This document shows, piece after piece, positions 8,093 through 16,507 of a DNA stretch of 64,000 nt. This DNA comes from Sediminispirochaeta bajacaliforniensis DSM 16054 (lineage in GTDB: Bacteria; Spirochaetota; Spirochaetia; DSM-16054; Sediminispirochaetaceae). Both the position numbers and the translations under genes were made by a program. The notes under the pieces are model-generated. The model was not told the DNA's origin, made no database searches, and saw only the letters and a program-made list of their open reading frames with translations. Numbering within the stretch: the first letter of the stretch is position 1; every line of letters begins with the position of its first letter. Where the stretch lies: contig NZ_KB899412.1 in NCBI RefSeq assembly GCF_000378205.1, positions 124,001 to 188,000 of the forward strand, given 5' to 3'.

Positions 8093-9373
8093 TTATGTTT
8101 CGCGAGCCTTGATTTCCGAAAAACCGGTGTAAGGAACCAGTTTTTCCGGGATACGTATCGATCCGTCTTTCTGTTGAAAGTTCTCCAGGATGGCGATGAT
8201 TGCTCTACTTACGGCTATCGCCGTACCGTTGAGCATATGGAGGTAGCGATTACCGCTTTCGGTTTTCATTCTGACACCGAGACGCCGGCTCTGATAGTCG
8301 GTACAGTTGCTGGTGCTTGTCACCTCTCCCCATTCACCGTCATCTCCCCGGCCGGGCATCCACGCTTCGATATCGAACTTTCTATAGGCTGGGGCTCCGA
8401 GGTCGCCGGTACAGGTATCGACGATGCGGTAGGGGACTTCCAAACCCTGAAAAATTTCTTCTTCTATGGCAAGCAGCGAATGATGCATTGCTTCGCTCTC
8501 TTCCGGGGTGCAGTAGACAAACATTTCAACCTTTGTGAACTGGTGCACCCGATAGAGTCCCTTCGAAAACTGTCCCGCGGCCCCGGCCTCTCTTCTGAAA
8601 CAGTGCGAGAGACCTGCCAGTTTAATGGGAAGCCTCTGCCCGTCAATCAGCTCCCCGGCATGATAGCCCCCCAGGGTAATCTCTGCGGTACCGACGAGAC
8701 AGGTGCCGGTACCCTCCAGGGTGTAGATGTTGCTCTCTTCACCCCGGGGGTTGAAACCTATCCCCTCGACGATCTCTTCCCGTGCCAGATCCGGGGTGAT
8801 CGTCGGGGTGAAGCCATGCCCGGTAAGGATATCCAGGGCATAGCGGACAAGGGCAAGTTCGAGAAAAACCCCTTCGTTCCGCAGGTAGTAGAATTTCTGG
8901 CCTGTCACCCGACTGGCCGTTTCAAAGTCGACGATATCAAGGGCGGAGCCCAGTTCCACATGGTCCTTTGACGGAAAATCAAAGTGAGGAACCGTTCCCC
9001 AGCGTTTGATCTCCAGGTTGTCTTTGTCCTCTTTACCGACGGGAGCATCGGGGTGGGCCATATTCGGAATAGCCGAGGTGTAACGCTGCAAGGCTGTTTC
9101 GGTCTCTTCGAGGGCTTTTTCAAGCTCGGCGATGGAGCCTTTGAGTCCCTTACCGTCTTCAATGAGCTTTGTCCGCTCCTCCTGGGATAGTTTTCCCTTC
9201 ATCGCCCGGGCGTTCTCGTTCCTGGCCCTTCGTTTTTCCTCGACGGAACGCAGCAATTCATTGCGTTTGTCGTAGAGCCTGACGGCTTCGGCGGCATCAA
9301 CCTTCATATGCCGGTTGATGATGTTTTGCTGAACCTCTGCAAGATGTTCTTTTACGAATTTCATTTCAAGCAT
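8093..9373 (-). CDS. serS: Seryl-tRNA synthetase
   Basis: Class II synthetase charging tRNA-Ser. N-terminal long coiled-coil arm (about residues 5-100, with repeated Arg/Lys/Glu heptads), then the catalytic domain with motif 2 FRREAGAAG and motif 3 region GEVTSTSNCTDYQSRR. The start is the ATG at 9373 (MLEMKFVKEH), giving 426 aa, the normal SerS length; the frame is open further upstream but inside proC. One base separates the proC stop from this ATG, so they are coupled. Confidence 0.95.
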   Translation of the reverse strand: MLEMKFVKEHLAEVQQNIINRHMKVDAAEAVRLYDKRNELLRSVEEKRRARNENARAMKGKLSQEERTKLIEDGKGLKGSIAELEKALEETETALQRYTSAIPNMAHPDAPVGKEDKDNLEIKRWGTVPHFDFPSKDHVELGSALDIVDFETASRVTGQKFYYLRNEGVFLELALVRYALDILTGHGFTPTITPDLAREEIVEGIGFNPRGEESNIYTLEGTGTCLVGTAEITLGGYHAGELIDGQRLPIKLAGLSHCFRREAGAAGQFSKGLYRVHQFTKVEMFVYCTPEESEAMHHSLLAIEEEIFQGLEVPYRIVDTCTGDLGAPAYRKFDIEAWMPGRGDDGEWGEVTSTSNCTDYQSRRLGVRMKTESGNRYLHMLNGTAIAVSRAIIAILENFQQKDGSIRIPEKLVPYTGFSEIKARET

Positions 9374-9374
9374 A

Positions 9375-10187
9375 TCATGCCTTTCCTTTTTCCATGGTCT
9401 CTGCTTTTTCCGTAGCACAACGTACCGCATCCATGATAAGAGAGGTAAAAGCCCCTTTCTCCAAGGCTGCAATACCCTTTATGGTGGTTCCTCCTGCGCT
9501 TGTTACCCGGGTTATCAGTTCGGCAGGGTTCGCCCCGGTCTCTTTTACCAGTTCTGCCGCCCCAAGGAGTGTTTCTACGGCAATGGTAAGGGCCTTGGGG
9601 TAGGGAATGCCATTTTCTGTCCCTCCCAGCGCCAGGGCATGAATAAAGGAAAACACATAGGCGATACCCGAACCGGAGAGCCCGGTAAATGCCGAGATAA
9701 GCGATTCGTCAAGCAATACGGCATCTCCCAAAGATCCGGCAACGGTTTGAGCCTCTTCGAGAAAATCGGGATCGGTTCCCTCGAGAGCGGCAACGGCGAC
9801 GATACTTTTGCCTATTTTTGCCGCGATATTAGGCATGAAGCGGATCACCGAGCTTCCCGGAAAAAGATGTTCTATCGTCTGAATCGATCGACCCGCCGCA
9901 ATCGAGATGAGCCGGAGTCCTTCGCAATCCTTGCCGATTTCCCGTGCAAGGCCTTCAAGGTGCTGTGGCTTTACGGCAAGGACCATGGTTCCCGATTCTT
10001 GTTTGACTGTCTGAATTACATCCTTCGGACTTTGGGCAAAGGTTCCGCCTATCTCTTCTGCCAGCGCCTGACCGGTCTTGCGGTTGATATCAAAGAGAAC
10101 AATTCCGGTTGAGGGATGAGCGGCATGAACACCTGTTGCAATGGCCGTCCCCATCACCCCTGTACCGATAATTCCTATGGTATGCAT
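9375..10187 (-). CDS. proC: Pyrroline-5-carboxylate reductase
   Basis: NAD(P)H-dependent last step of proline synthesis. Rossmann motif IGIIGTGVMGTA at the N-terminus, VLAVKPQ after strand 4, RFMPNIAAKIGKS, and the C-terminal dimerisation signature (GLSGSGIAYVF, then SAGGTTIKGI). Length 270 aa is typical. A good AAGGAGAG lies 4-5 bases before the ATG. Co-transcribed with serS. Confidence 0.94.
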   Translation of the reverse strand: MHTIGIIGTGVMGTAIATGVHAAHPSTGIVLFDINRKTGQALAEEIGGTFAQSPKDVIQTVKQESGTMVLAVKPQHLEGLAREIGKDCEGLRLISIAAGRSIQTIEHLFPGSSVIRFMPNIAAKIGKSIVAVAALEGTDPDFLEEAQTVAGSLGDAVLLDESLISAFTGLSGSGIAYVFSFIHALALGGTENGIPYPKALTIAVETLLGAAELVKETGANPAELITRVTSAGGTTIKGIAALEKGAFTSLIMDAVRCATEKAETMEKGKA

Positions 10188-10242
10188 CTTTCTCTCCTTT
10201 TAGCTAAAGAGAGTACCATGCCGATTTATCAGTGAAAAGAGG

Positions 10243-10725
10243 TTAATCCAATCCTCCTTTTTCCATGAGGCCGGGGAAGTCGTGTTGCCGATAGGCTTCA
10301 TAGGCCATGATGGCGACGGCGTTTGAGAGGTTCAGTGACCGGGCCTCGGCGACCATAGGGATCCTGACGGTTGTGTCCCGATGCATCTTTAGCATTTCTT
10401 CGGGAAGCCCTGCCGTTTCTTTGCCGAAGAGAAGAAAGAGGCGATCGGGATAGCTGATGTGATCGTAGCGCAAGGGGGCCTTTTTCGAAACAAGGTAAAG
10501 GTTTTCGTTTCCATAGTCGTTGAGAAAGGCTTGAAGGCTGTCGTGATGATGCACCTTTAAAAGATGCCAGTAATCGAGTCCCGCTCTTTTGAGATAGCGG
10601 TCCGATGTGGAAAATCCAAGGGGATGAACGAGGTGAAGATCGGCCCCGAGAGCACCACAGGTGCGGGCGATGTTTCCTGTATTTTGTGGAATCTCCGGTT
10701 CCACCAGGACAATATGCAAATCCAT
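10243..10725 (-). CDS. trmL: tRNA (cytidine/uridine-34 2'-O)-methyltransferase
   Basis: SPOUT-class enzyme methylating the wobble nucleotide of tRNA-Leu species. Seen: HIVLVEPEIPQNTGNIART at the N-terminus, LFGKETAGLPEE (knot motif 2) and RIPMVAEARSLNLSNAVAI (motif 3). I start it at the ATG at 10725 rather than the ATG at 10734: this gives 160 aa (E. coli TrmL is 157) and lies exactly 7 bases after a TACAAT box that overlaps the upstream ATG. There is no ribosome site for either, which fits a leaderless transcript. Confidence 0.92.
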   Translation of the reverse strand: MDLHIVLVEPEIPQNTGNIARTCGALGADLHLVHPLGFSTSDRYLKRAGLDYWHLLKVHHHDSLQAFLNDYGNENLYLVSKKAPLRYDHISYPDRLFLLFGKETAGLPEEMLKMHRDTTVRIPMVAEARSLNLSNAVAIMAYEAYRQHDFPGLMEKGGLD

Positions 10726-10732
10726 GTCGCTC

Positions 10733-10761
10733 ATTGTAACGAGCGGGGCTTCTTTCGTCCA
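10733..10761 (-). promoter_or_regulatory. Promoter of trmL (leaderless type)
   Basis: On the - strand: TGGACG (10761-10756), 17-base spacer, TACAAT (10738-10733), then 7 bases to the ATG at 10725. The predicted transcription start coincides with the start codon. Confidence 0.55.
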
Positions 10762-10770
10762 GGAAATCGA

Positions 10771-10799
10771 TTGCCCTCTTCTTTTTCGGTTGGTACTAT
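10771..10799 (+). promoter_or_regulatory. Promoter of the 10805 gene (leaderless type)
   Basis: TTGCCC (10771-10776), 17-base spacer, TACTAT (10794-10799). The ATG at 10805 begins 5 bases later, leaving no room for a ribosome site. An overlapping TATAAG at 10797-10802 would put the start inside the gene. Confidence 0.45.
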
Positions 10800-10804
10800 A
10801 AGCT

Positions 10805-11263
10805 ATGGAAGATATAAAGCGGTTTCGTGTAAAGAAGCAGGAAAAGGATGATGATGTCTATTTTTCCATTGCCTGGTCTCATCTCACCAAAGCCGAACGC
10901 TATACAATTTTAGGTTCGGCTCCTTCCATGGCAGGGGTCTATGAACTCTATTACCGGGAGCCGGGAGGGGCCCTGAAACAGCTTTTTTTCCAGATGGCAT
11001 GGTATGGCGGTATTCGGGAACATCTGCGACGGGACATCGACCCCACACTCCTGGATGATGCCCCCATTCAAAAGGCAATTGTCGAGGTCAATTCCTGCTT
11101 TTTTCGTTATTCGCTTATGGAAGATATCCACGACATGGAGGATCTCTGTTTTTTCTTTTCCCGAAAAGCTCCTCCCGACAAAAAAGAACTGCCGAGTCAC
11201 TCCGGTCGTTATCGCAAAATTTATGTTCGGGAAATAGATTCTGACCGTCTGGTTACCTTCTAG
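10805..11263 (+). CDS. Conserved-looking hypothetical protein
   Basis: A 152-aa soluble protein with no signal peptide or membrane segment. I do not recognise it with confidence. A central stretch (about residues 41-75: GVYELYY, then AWYGGIREHLRRDID) is faintly like the GVY-xxx-WYIG-xxx-LxxR arrangement of GIY-YIG nuclease folds, and a tyrosine-rich tail ends the protein, but the second catalytic half (Arg and Glu positions) cannot be matched securely. It stands alone, divergent from trmL and convergent with the NlpC/P60 gene. Confidence 0.7.
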   Translation: MEDIKRFRVKKQEKDDDVYFSIAWSHLTKAERYTILGSAPSMAGVYELYYREPGGALKQLFFQMAWYGGIREHLRRDIDPTLLDDAPIQKAIVEVNSCFFRYSLMEDIHDMEDLCFFFSRKAPPDKKELPSHSGRYRKIYVREIDSDRLVTF

Positions 11264-11284
11264 ATCGCTATCGGTTTTTCTATG

Positions 11285-11803
11285 TTAATAGTGTCTCACA
11301 AGTCGCAGCCGTGCCACGCTGAAAAGGTCGCTTCTGTTTTTTTCCACGTTGCGTTTTTCCACGGAATTCGTGTAGCCGCTTGCTTCGAGGAGCAGAAACT
11401 CTTGTTCACTTACCGCAATAATAAGCGCGACATGGGTGATTTCCCCCGTTTCCGACTGAAAGAAGGCGAGATCTCCAGGCATCGGATCTGAAATGGGGCT
11501 GGAGTACTGGTGGGCAAGTTCCTGTGCATTTGCATCCCCGAAGGGAATGTCAAATTCCGATGCCTCCACGGCCTTGCTGTAAAGATAGACGATAAGGCCG
11601 GAACAGTCGAAGGCGGCAGGGCCCTTTGCTCCGAAACGATAGGGAGTACCGATCAGCAGGATCCCCTGTTCCACCGCCGCCTTTCGTATCCCGGCAGGGG
11701 CATCCGAGCTTATGTCGATTGGGACCAGCGTGTCGATGATGATCATGATTACGGCAAAGATGAGAAGCCCGACTACCACCATGATGTGTCGTGAACGGTC
11801 CAT
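11285..11803 (-). CDS. Membrane-anchored NlpC/P60 family peptidase
   Basis: Putative cell-wall gamma-D-glutamyl-diamino acid endopeptidase acting in the periplasm. An N-terminal uncleaved membrane anchor (IMVVVGLLIFAVIMIIIDTL, about residues 8-27) is followed by the NlpC/P60 domain: GTPYRFGAKGPAAFDCSGL carries the catalytic Cys, GDLAFFQ precedes ITHVALII with the His. The third polar residue is not obvious. The ATG at 11803 is used (172 aa); the open frame further upstream runs into the divergent gene. It has its own leaderless-type promoter. Confidence 0.85.
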   Translation of the reverse strand: MDRSRHIMVVVGLLIFAVIMIIIDTLVPIDISSDAPAGIRKAAVEQGILLIGTPYRFGAKGPAAFDCSGLIVYLYSKAVEASEFDIPFGDANAQELAHQYSSPISDPMPGDLAFFQSETGEITHVALIIAVSEQEFLLLEASGYTNSVEKRNVEKNRSDLFSVARLRLVRHY

Positions 11804-11809
11804 AAATTC

Positions 11810-11839
11810 TGTATACCACAATTCTCCACCATGATACAA
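11810..11839 (-). promoter_or_regulatory. Promoter of the NlpC/P60 gene (leaderless type)
   Basis: On the - strand: TTGTAT (11839-11834), 18-base spacer, TATACA (11815-11810), then 6 bases to the ATG at 11803. No ribosome site is visible. Confidence 0.5.
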
Positions 11840-11840
11840 T
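11832..11840 (+). promoter_or_regulatory. Extended -10 promoter of the beta-propeller gene
   Basis: TGATACAAT is an extended -10 element (TG-n-TACAAT) ending 7 bases before the ATG at 11848. Its TACAAT overlaps, on the opposite strand, the TTGTAT -35 of the NlpC/P60 gene. Confidence 0.45.
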
Positions 11841-11847
11841 GGCGCCG

Positions 11848-13122
11848 ATGAAGCGTTACTGCCTTGTTGTTCTGCTGCTTGAGCTTTCCTTTTTTTCCTT
11901 ATCGGGTCAAGATTGGGACCTTGCCTTGAAACTGGCTCCAAAAGATGCTCTTCTTCTCGCCGACAATGTACCTGTCTATCCTATTACGATCGAGACGCCT
12001 GAGGCGGTAAGGCTGTATCGCTTCACAGCACGCTTCCCCGAGGTGTTGAAACTCTCCGCACCGGGATATCGTGATCGCCTGCTCCGCCATCCCTCGCTTT
12101 CCGGCCCTCTTAGCAGATTGCGTCCCCGAATGGATCTCCAGGTCAAATTGGAACCTCGTTCTTCTTCGCTTGGCTTTATAGGCTTTATTCAGACGGGGAG
12201 TCAGCCGAAAAGTGTGCTTTTTGTGGAGGGGGGAAGGAGAATTGCCACGGCCCTTTTGGATGGTTCGGGAATAGAGGTTTTCGACAGCTCCAGCTTCGAA
12301 GCCGTTGCCTCCTCGTCTCCGGCCCTAAACGATGCCGATCGACTCGGTTTTGTAGAGATGGTGGAGCTACCCGAACGGCGTGAACTTTGGGTCTCACAGA
12401 TGACGACCGGAAAGATTCACATCTTTGAAACCGGGGCCTATCGTTTCAAGCAATCGATTTCCGCCGGAGGCCGTTGGCCGAAGGTCCTGATTACCGATCC
12501 TTCGCATAGTAAGGTCTATGTCTCTCACTGGACCGGCCGAAGCGTTGCCGAAATAGATGTTGCCACCCGTAGGGTCCTCCGCACCTTTTCTGTGGATGGC
12601 ATTCCCCGCGGCATGGCGATTTCCCCTGACGGAGAAAAGCTCTATATTGCAAATTTCAGCGATGGCAATATTGAGGTCGTCGATCTTTGCACCGGGGAGG
12701 GGCACAGTATAGAAACAGGACCGGGCGCCATGCGCCATCTTGTTATCGATACCGCCGGGCGGCGCCTCTATTTTTCCGATATGTATTACGGCAGTGTCGG
12801 AAGCATCGATACAAGGACGGAGCGGCTCCTTTGGCGGCGGAGAATCGGGTCGAATGTAAACACCATTGCCTTAGATTCGCAGGAACGCTGTTTGTACGCC
12901 TCTGTCAGGGGGAAAAACGGGCCACGAGGCTATCTTTATGCTGGAGATGAGTTCGGATCTCTTGTCCGTCTTGATGCACGATCGGGCAGGGTTCTCGACA
13001 TGGTGTGGGGAGGAAATCAGCCCACGGGACTGGACCTTTCACCCGACGGATCCCTGCTTGCCTTTAGTGATTTTCTCGATCATCGTCTTGAACTTTACCA
13101 GGTCGAAGAAAACGCGCCTTAA
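11848..13122 (+). CDS. Secreted YncE/YVTN-type beta-propeller protein
   Basis: A 424-aa exported protein: signal peptide from MKRYCLVVLLLELSFFSLSG, then repeated YVTN-like blades (KVYVSHWTGRSVAEIDVAT, IPRGMAISPDGEKLYIANFS, GNIEVVDLCTG, RLYFSDMYYGSVGSID, TGLDLSPDGSLLAFSDF). Such propellers bind ligands or proteins in the periplasm; no substrate can be named. Start: the ATG at 11848 lies 7 bases after an extended -10 box; an in-frame ATG at 11839 overlaps that box. The last 59 bases overlap the 3' end of dinB on the other strand. Confidence 0.82.
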   Translation: MKRYCLVVLLLELSFFSLSGQDWDLALKLAPKDALLLADNVPVYPITIETPEAVRLYRFTARFPEVLKLSAPGYRDRLLRHPSLSGPLSRLRPRMDLQVKLEPRSSSLGFIGFIQTGSQPKSVLFVEGGRRIATALLDGSGIEVFDSSSFEAVASSSPALNDADRLGFVEMVELPERRELWVSQMTTGKIHIFETGAYRFKQSISAGGRWPKVLITDPSHSKVYVSHWTGRSVAEIDVATRRVLRTFSVDGIPRGMAISPDGEKLYIANFSDGNIEVVDLCTGEGHSIETGPGAMRHLVIDTAGRRLYFSDMYYGSVGSIDTRTERLLWRRRIGSNVNTIALDSQERCLYASVRGKNGPRGYLYAGDEFGSLVRLDARSGRVLDMVWGGNQPTGLDLSPDGSLLAFSDFLDHRLELYQVEENAP

Positions 13123-14266
13123 TAATCTTGTTTCCCTTCTTGCGGATATTCAATACCGCCTCTTCCACCTGTTTTTTTCGTTCCCAGGGATCTTCAAAGA
13201 GGTCGGATTGACTTGCACCATGCTCGCTTAGACCGGAAACGCCGATACCTATCAATCGGATATCCGATGTTCCGTCCCATCGCCACTGTAAAAGTTGCTG
13301 TGACAATTCAAAGAGCTCTTCGGCGGAGGAGAGTGATCGTTTAAGGGTCTTTTGTGCGGTTGTTGTTTTAAAATCGGAAAAACGCACCTTGATAAAGGCT
13401 GTGTATGCCTTTCCCTTCTCGGAGAGAAGGCGAAAGAAAACCTGATGGGAAAGATCCAGCAACACCGTGTGGATAAGCTCGTGGTCGTGGGTGTCGTGCG
13501 GGAAGGTCGTTTCGTTGCTGATCGATCGACTTTTCGGTTCGTCGGTAAAGATTCCCGGATCAATTCCACGACACGCACGATAGAGAAAGGCTCCTGTTCC
13601 ATCCCCCAAAAGCCTTTTCAGATTCTGTTCCGAAAGGCTTCTAAGCTCTTTGACGGAACGGATATTCAGATCGTTAAGCCTTTCCAGGGTTTTTTTCCCC
13701 AATCCCCACAAGGCTCTCAGTGTGAGGGTATCGATAAATGCTTCTTCATCACCGGGGAGAATCCGTACCAGGCCGTCGGGTTTCCCAGCTTCCGAGGCAA
13801 GTTTCGCAAGGAAGCGGTTCTGGGCAATACCAATCGATATCGTGAGATCCGTAGTTTCCCGTACCAGCTCCTTGATGCTGCGCGCCACTGCCTCGGGCGG
13901 CCCAAAAAGCCGTTCGGTGCCTGTAAGATTGAGAAAAGCCTCATCAACAGAGATTTGTTGAATCTCCGGTGTGAATCGGGAAAACAGGGCCATGATGGTA
14001 CGGCTTACCTCCTGATAACGTTTCATCCGTACCGGTAAATAATGGGCCTTGGGACAACGGCGGTAGGCTTCCGAGATAGGCATTGCGGAGTGGACACCGA
14101 AACGGCGGGCTTCGTACGAGCAGGCGGAAACGACCCCTCGTCCACCCGGAGCGGCTCCAATGATTACTGGCTTTCCCTTTAGCTCCGGCTTATCCGCCTG
14201 TTCCACCGAGGCGTAGAAAGCATCCATATCAACATGAAAAAAGATCGGTTCACACCGCCTGCTCAT
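13064..14266 (-). CDS. dinB: DNA polymerase IV
   Basis: Y-family translesion polymerase. Catalytic motif FFHVDMDAFYASVEQ at the N-terminus, SYEARRFGV, the second acidic pair in ISVDEAFLN, SIGIAQNRFLAKLASE and KPDG, then HhH and little-finger domains. QSDLFED, about 45 residues from the C-terminus, fits the QxxLF beta-clamp-binding motif and is followed by a basic tail (KGNKIIKARFLRPGK). It is the second gene of a pair: its GTG/ATG start region overlaps the stop of the gene transcribed before it by four bases at 14263-14266. Normal length (400 aa). Confidence 0.95.
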   Translation of the reverse strand: MSRRCEPIFFHVDMDAFYASVEQADKPELKGKPVIIGAAPGGRGVVSACSYEARRFGVHSAMPISEAYRRCPKAHYLPVRMKRYQEVSRTIMALFSRFTPEIQQISVDEAFLNLTGTERLFGPPEAVARSIKELVRETTDLTISIGIAQNRFLAKLASEAGKPDGLVRILPGDEEAFIDTLTLRALWGLGKKTLERLNDLNIRSVKELRSLSEQNLKRLLGDGTGAFLYRACRGIDPGIFTDEPKSRSISNETTFPHDTHDHELIHTVLLDLSHQVFFRLLSEKGKAYTAFIKVRFSDFKTTTAQKTLKRSLSSAEELFELSQQLLQWRWDGTSDIRLIGIGVSGLSEHGASQSDLFEDPWERKKQVEEAVLNIRKKGNKIIKARFLRPGKVQDDDRENH

Positions 14267-16452
14267 TTGAGTGGCACCGACTGTCGAAGTATCGTCGAAG
14301 CGTGAACATCGAAGCCATTTCTATCAAAATCGGGAAGCGGGAGTCTTGCTTCCGGATAATAGAGTTCCAACTCCAGTGTTCCCGCAAAATTCCTGGGAAG
14401 GGTAACATCAAGAGTAAAAGGGAGAGAAGGAAAATTTTCTATAAGGAAACGAACCGATTTTCTGTCGGCCGCCATTGACCACTGCCTGGACGCGTCGAGA
14501 ACCGTAAATGGCTCTTCGCTTCGAATAACGGCTGTCAATGTAGCCGCCGGCCCCTCTCCCTTCATATCGATTGAATAGCTTTTTCTCGATAAGAAAGGCT
14601 CCGATTCGATCTCGACGGTAAGGGGAAAGGTTTCGACCGATTGTGTAATAACGTCTTCGGTCCCTTCGATGGTATGGCCGTCGATCTGAAAAGCGGGTAT
14701 TGGAATAGGGCTGGTAAAGATGAGATCGGCTTGTTTCTCGTTCGGCAAGAGTTCCTGTTCGATATTCAAGGGCAGCTTACTATTCTTGGGAAGAGGCGAG
14801 GCCTTAAGAATGTATATTCCGGAGATAACGGCGGAACTCATTGCAACAAGTTCCAGGCCGATTGTTATCGCTTTCGTGATTTTGGGTGAAGGATGATGAA
14901 AAAGGTAACGTATCCTGATAGTCATCAACAGATAGGGTAAAAGATGGACCGCCATAATGAGATTTCCCAAAAACGGTGAGAGAAGAAGAAACTGTACGGC
15001 CCTGTAGGCTGGAAGCGTAAAGATACCGTAGAGCCCCAGGACCATGGGAAATAACGACAGCAGCAGAAAGCAGAGTTTGAGCATTCTGTGACGGACGATG
15101 GTAAAGAAAAAAACGCAGACAAAGGTCGAGATGATAAAAGAGGTAAGGCCTATATCGAAGAATGAGATGATTATAATATCGGCCAGAAGAAAGAAAAGGG
15201 CCGATGCCGAATAAAAGCTTCCTCTTCGACTAAAGGGCAAGCGTCCGAAAAGACGGTGATTGAGAAAGAACAAAAGACTTGCAATTGAAATTTTAAACCA
15301 GAGAAAGGCCGATGGATGGACCCTCCAGAGCTGATCATTGTCGCGAACTATTCCTGCGACTCCAAGAAGAAGCGTTGAGAAAAGCAAAAACACAAACAGG
15401 GCGGTGACCAAGAGAGGAATGGACCACACATGTCGCAAAAGGGTCTTTAGATACTTTTTGAAGCGGCCTACCGCTATGAAGGGATAGGTAAGAATGCCGG
15501 CAAAAACAACAAGGAGAAAGAGCAGGTAGTTTCGTTCCGAAATAATGAGGCTTTTATGACGATTTCCGAGTATGAGGTAGTGATTATCCTGGTATGAAGG
15601 AATCGGCTCCTTCCCTGTAAGCGAGCGGAGAAAGAGGGCCACGTTCCCTTCTTCCCAATGCCCTGTTCCCTTTCCCCGAATTTCGATGGCGGGGTAACCC
15701 GCCTGAAGATATGGATCGATGGGGGAGGGCCCGTCCTGTAAGTCGAGGCGGTTGAGTCTCGTCTGTGCATCGGCAAAATACCAGGGGGAAGCCGAATCAT
15801 TCAGGGCTTTCCTGATCTTGGCATACAGCCATGAGGGGGAAGGCTTCCCCGATCCTGCCGGTATAACGGCCAGCGTTGCCGGAGGCGTGGGAAAGGAGAG
15901 GTAGACGAACATGACCGGCTCTTTGGGATAGAAGGTTTCGAGAAAGGTCAGAGAACCCGCAGGAAGGAATCCCTTCCCGTCGGGGCCAGGTTCTGTCTCT
16001 TCGGTCGATCGCAGGAAAAGCCGGTCGGAAAGGGGATCAGGAGGAGGAAACTCTCCTCCGAGAAAAAGTACCTCGACACTTTTTGCCCCGGGCTTCGATG
16101 CCGCCTCTTTCACTATCTCCAGTCCCGCCTCTATACCTGCGGAATAATCTTGTTCCTGCGTTGCTCGATAGGGATGATTGAGGGGGACAAGAAAAATAAC
16201 GGTTCCCAGTCGCGGCTCACTTCCTTGGATATGTACCGAAATCGAAACGCTTTGGGAAACAACAGGCCCCTCTTCCTGCGTAAGCAACTTGGGATCCGTC
16301 CCGTAGCTACGGAGTATCTCCAGCAGGGAGGCGACGGCTCTTTTTTCTCCTTCGCTATTTTCATAGCGCGGAAAGATTGACATGTGATAAGATTGCACCG
16401 GGAAAGAGATGAGAAAAAAAAGAAAGGGCAAAAGAAGCTGCTTGCTTTTCAT
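14263..16452 (-). CDS. Degenerate M28-like domain plus polytopic membrane protein (GAA1-like architecture)
   Basis: A 729-aa protein. After a signal/anchor segment (LLLPFLFFLISFPVQS), a soluble domain of about 270 residues has the order of an M28 aminopeptidase fold: TVIFLVPLNHPYR where the first His ligand is expected, DYSAGIEAGLEIVKEA (compare D-N-x-SG-xxx-LE), VEVLFLGGE, and a late DPYLQAGYPAIEI. The usual ligand set is not complete, so I infer a non-catalytic or altered site. About nine hydrophobic segments follow (residues about 305-550), then a C-terminal beta-rich domain of about 170 residues. This layout is that of GPAA1/GAA1 and ERMP1 in eukaryotes. Substrate unknown. Upstream of dinB in one unit, with a strong leaderless-type promoter. 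Confidence 0.75.
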   Translation of the reverse strand: MKSKQLLLPFLFFLISFPVQSYHMSIFPRYENSEGEKRAVASLLEILRSYGTDPKLLTQEEGPVVSQSVSISVHIQGSEPRLGTVIFLVPLNHPYRATQEQDYSAGIEAGLEIVKEAASKPGAKSVEVLFLGGEFPPPDPLSDRLFLRSTEETEPGPDGKGFLPAGSLTFLETFYPKEPVMFVYLSFPTPPATLAVIPAGSGKPSPSWLYAKIRKALNDSASPWYFADAQTRLNRLDLQDGPSPIDPYLQAGYPAIEIRGKGTGHWEEGNVALFLRSLTGKEPIPSYQDNHYLILGNRHKSLIISERNYLLFLLVVFAGILTYPFIAVGRFKKYLKTLLRHVWSIPLLVTALFVFLLFSTLLLGVAGIVRDNDQLWRVHPSAFLWFKISIASLLFFLNHRLFGRLPFSRRGSFYSASALFFLLADIIIISFFDIGLTSFIISTFVCVFFFTIVRHRMLKLCFLLLSLFPMVLGLYGIFTLPAYRAVQFLLLSPFLGNLIMAVHLLPYLLMTIRIRYLFHHPSPKITKAITIGLELVAMSSAVISGIYILKASPLPKNSKLPLNIEQELLPNEKQADLIFTSPIPIPAFQIDGHTIEGTEDVITQSVETFPLTVEIESEPFLSRKSYSIDMKGEGPAATLTAVIRSEEPFTVLDASRQWSMAADRKSVRFLIENFPSLPFTLDVTLPRNFAGTLELELYYPEARLPLPDFDRNGFDVHASTILRQSVPLK

Positions 16453-16460
16453 TTTTTCTA

Positions 16461-16489
16461 ACCATACGGGGTTGATGCCTTGAGGTCAA
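16461..16489 (-). promoter_or_regulatory. Promoter of the M28-like gene (leaderless type)
   Basis: On the - strand: TTGACC (16489-16484), 17-base spacer, TATGGT (16466-16461), then 8 bases to the ATG at 16452 with only A/T bases and no ribosome site. Confidence 0.65.
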
Positions 16490-16500
16490 GCGGATAGGAT
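16472..16500 (+). promoter_or_regulatory. Promoter of the nitroreductase gene (leaderless type)
   Basis: TTGATG (16472-16477), 17-base spacer, TAGGAT (16495-16500), then 7 bases to the ATG at 16508. Its -35 lies in the spacer of the divergent promoter and the reverse is also true. Confidence 0.6.
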
Positions 16501-16507
16501 GGAAGAT

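Noticed and set aside
8174-8971. Long open frame (265 codons) on the + strand inside serS
   Set aside because: It is antisense to the conserved catalytic domain of serS and its translation shows no domain; it is a shadow of the codon usage.
13352-14038. 228-codon open frame on the + strand inside dinB
   Set aside because: Antisense to conserved DinB motifs.
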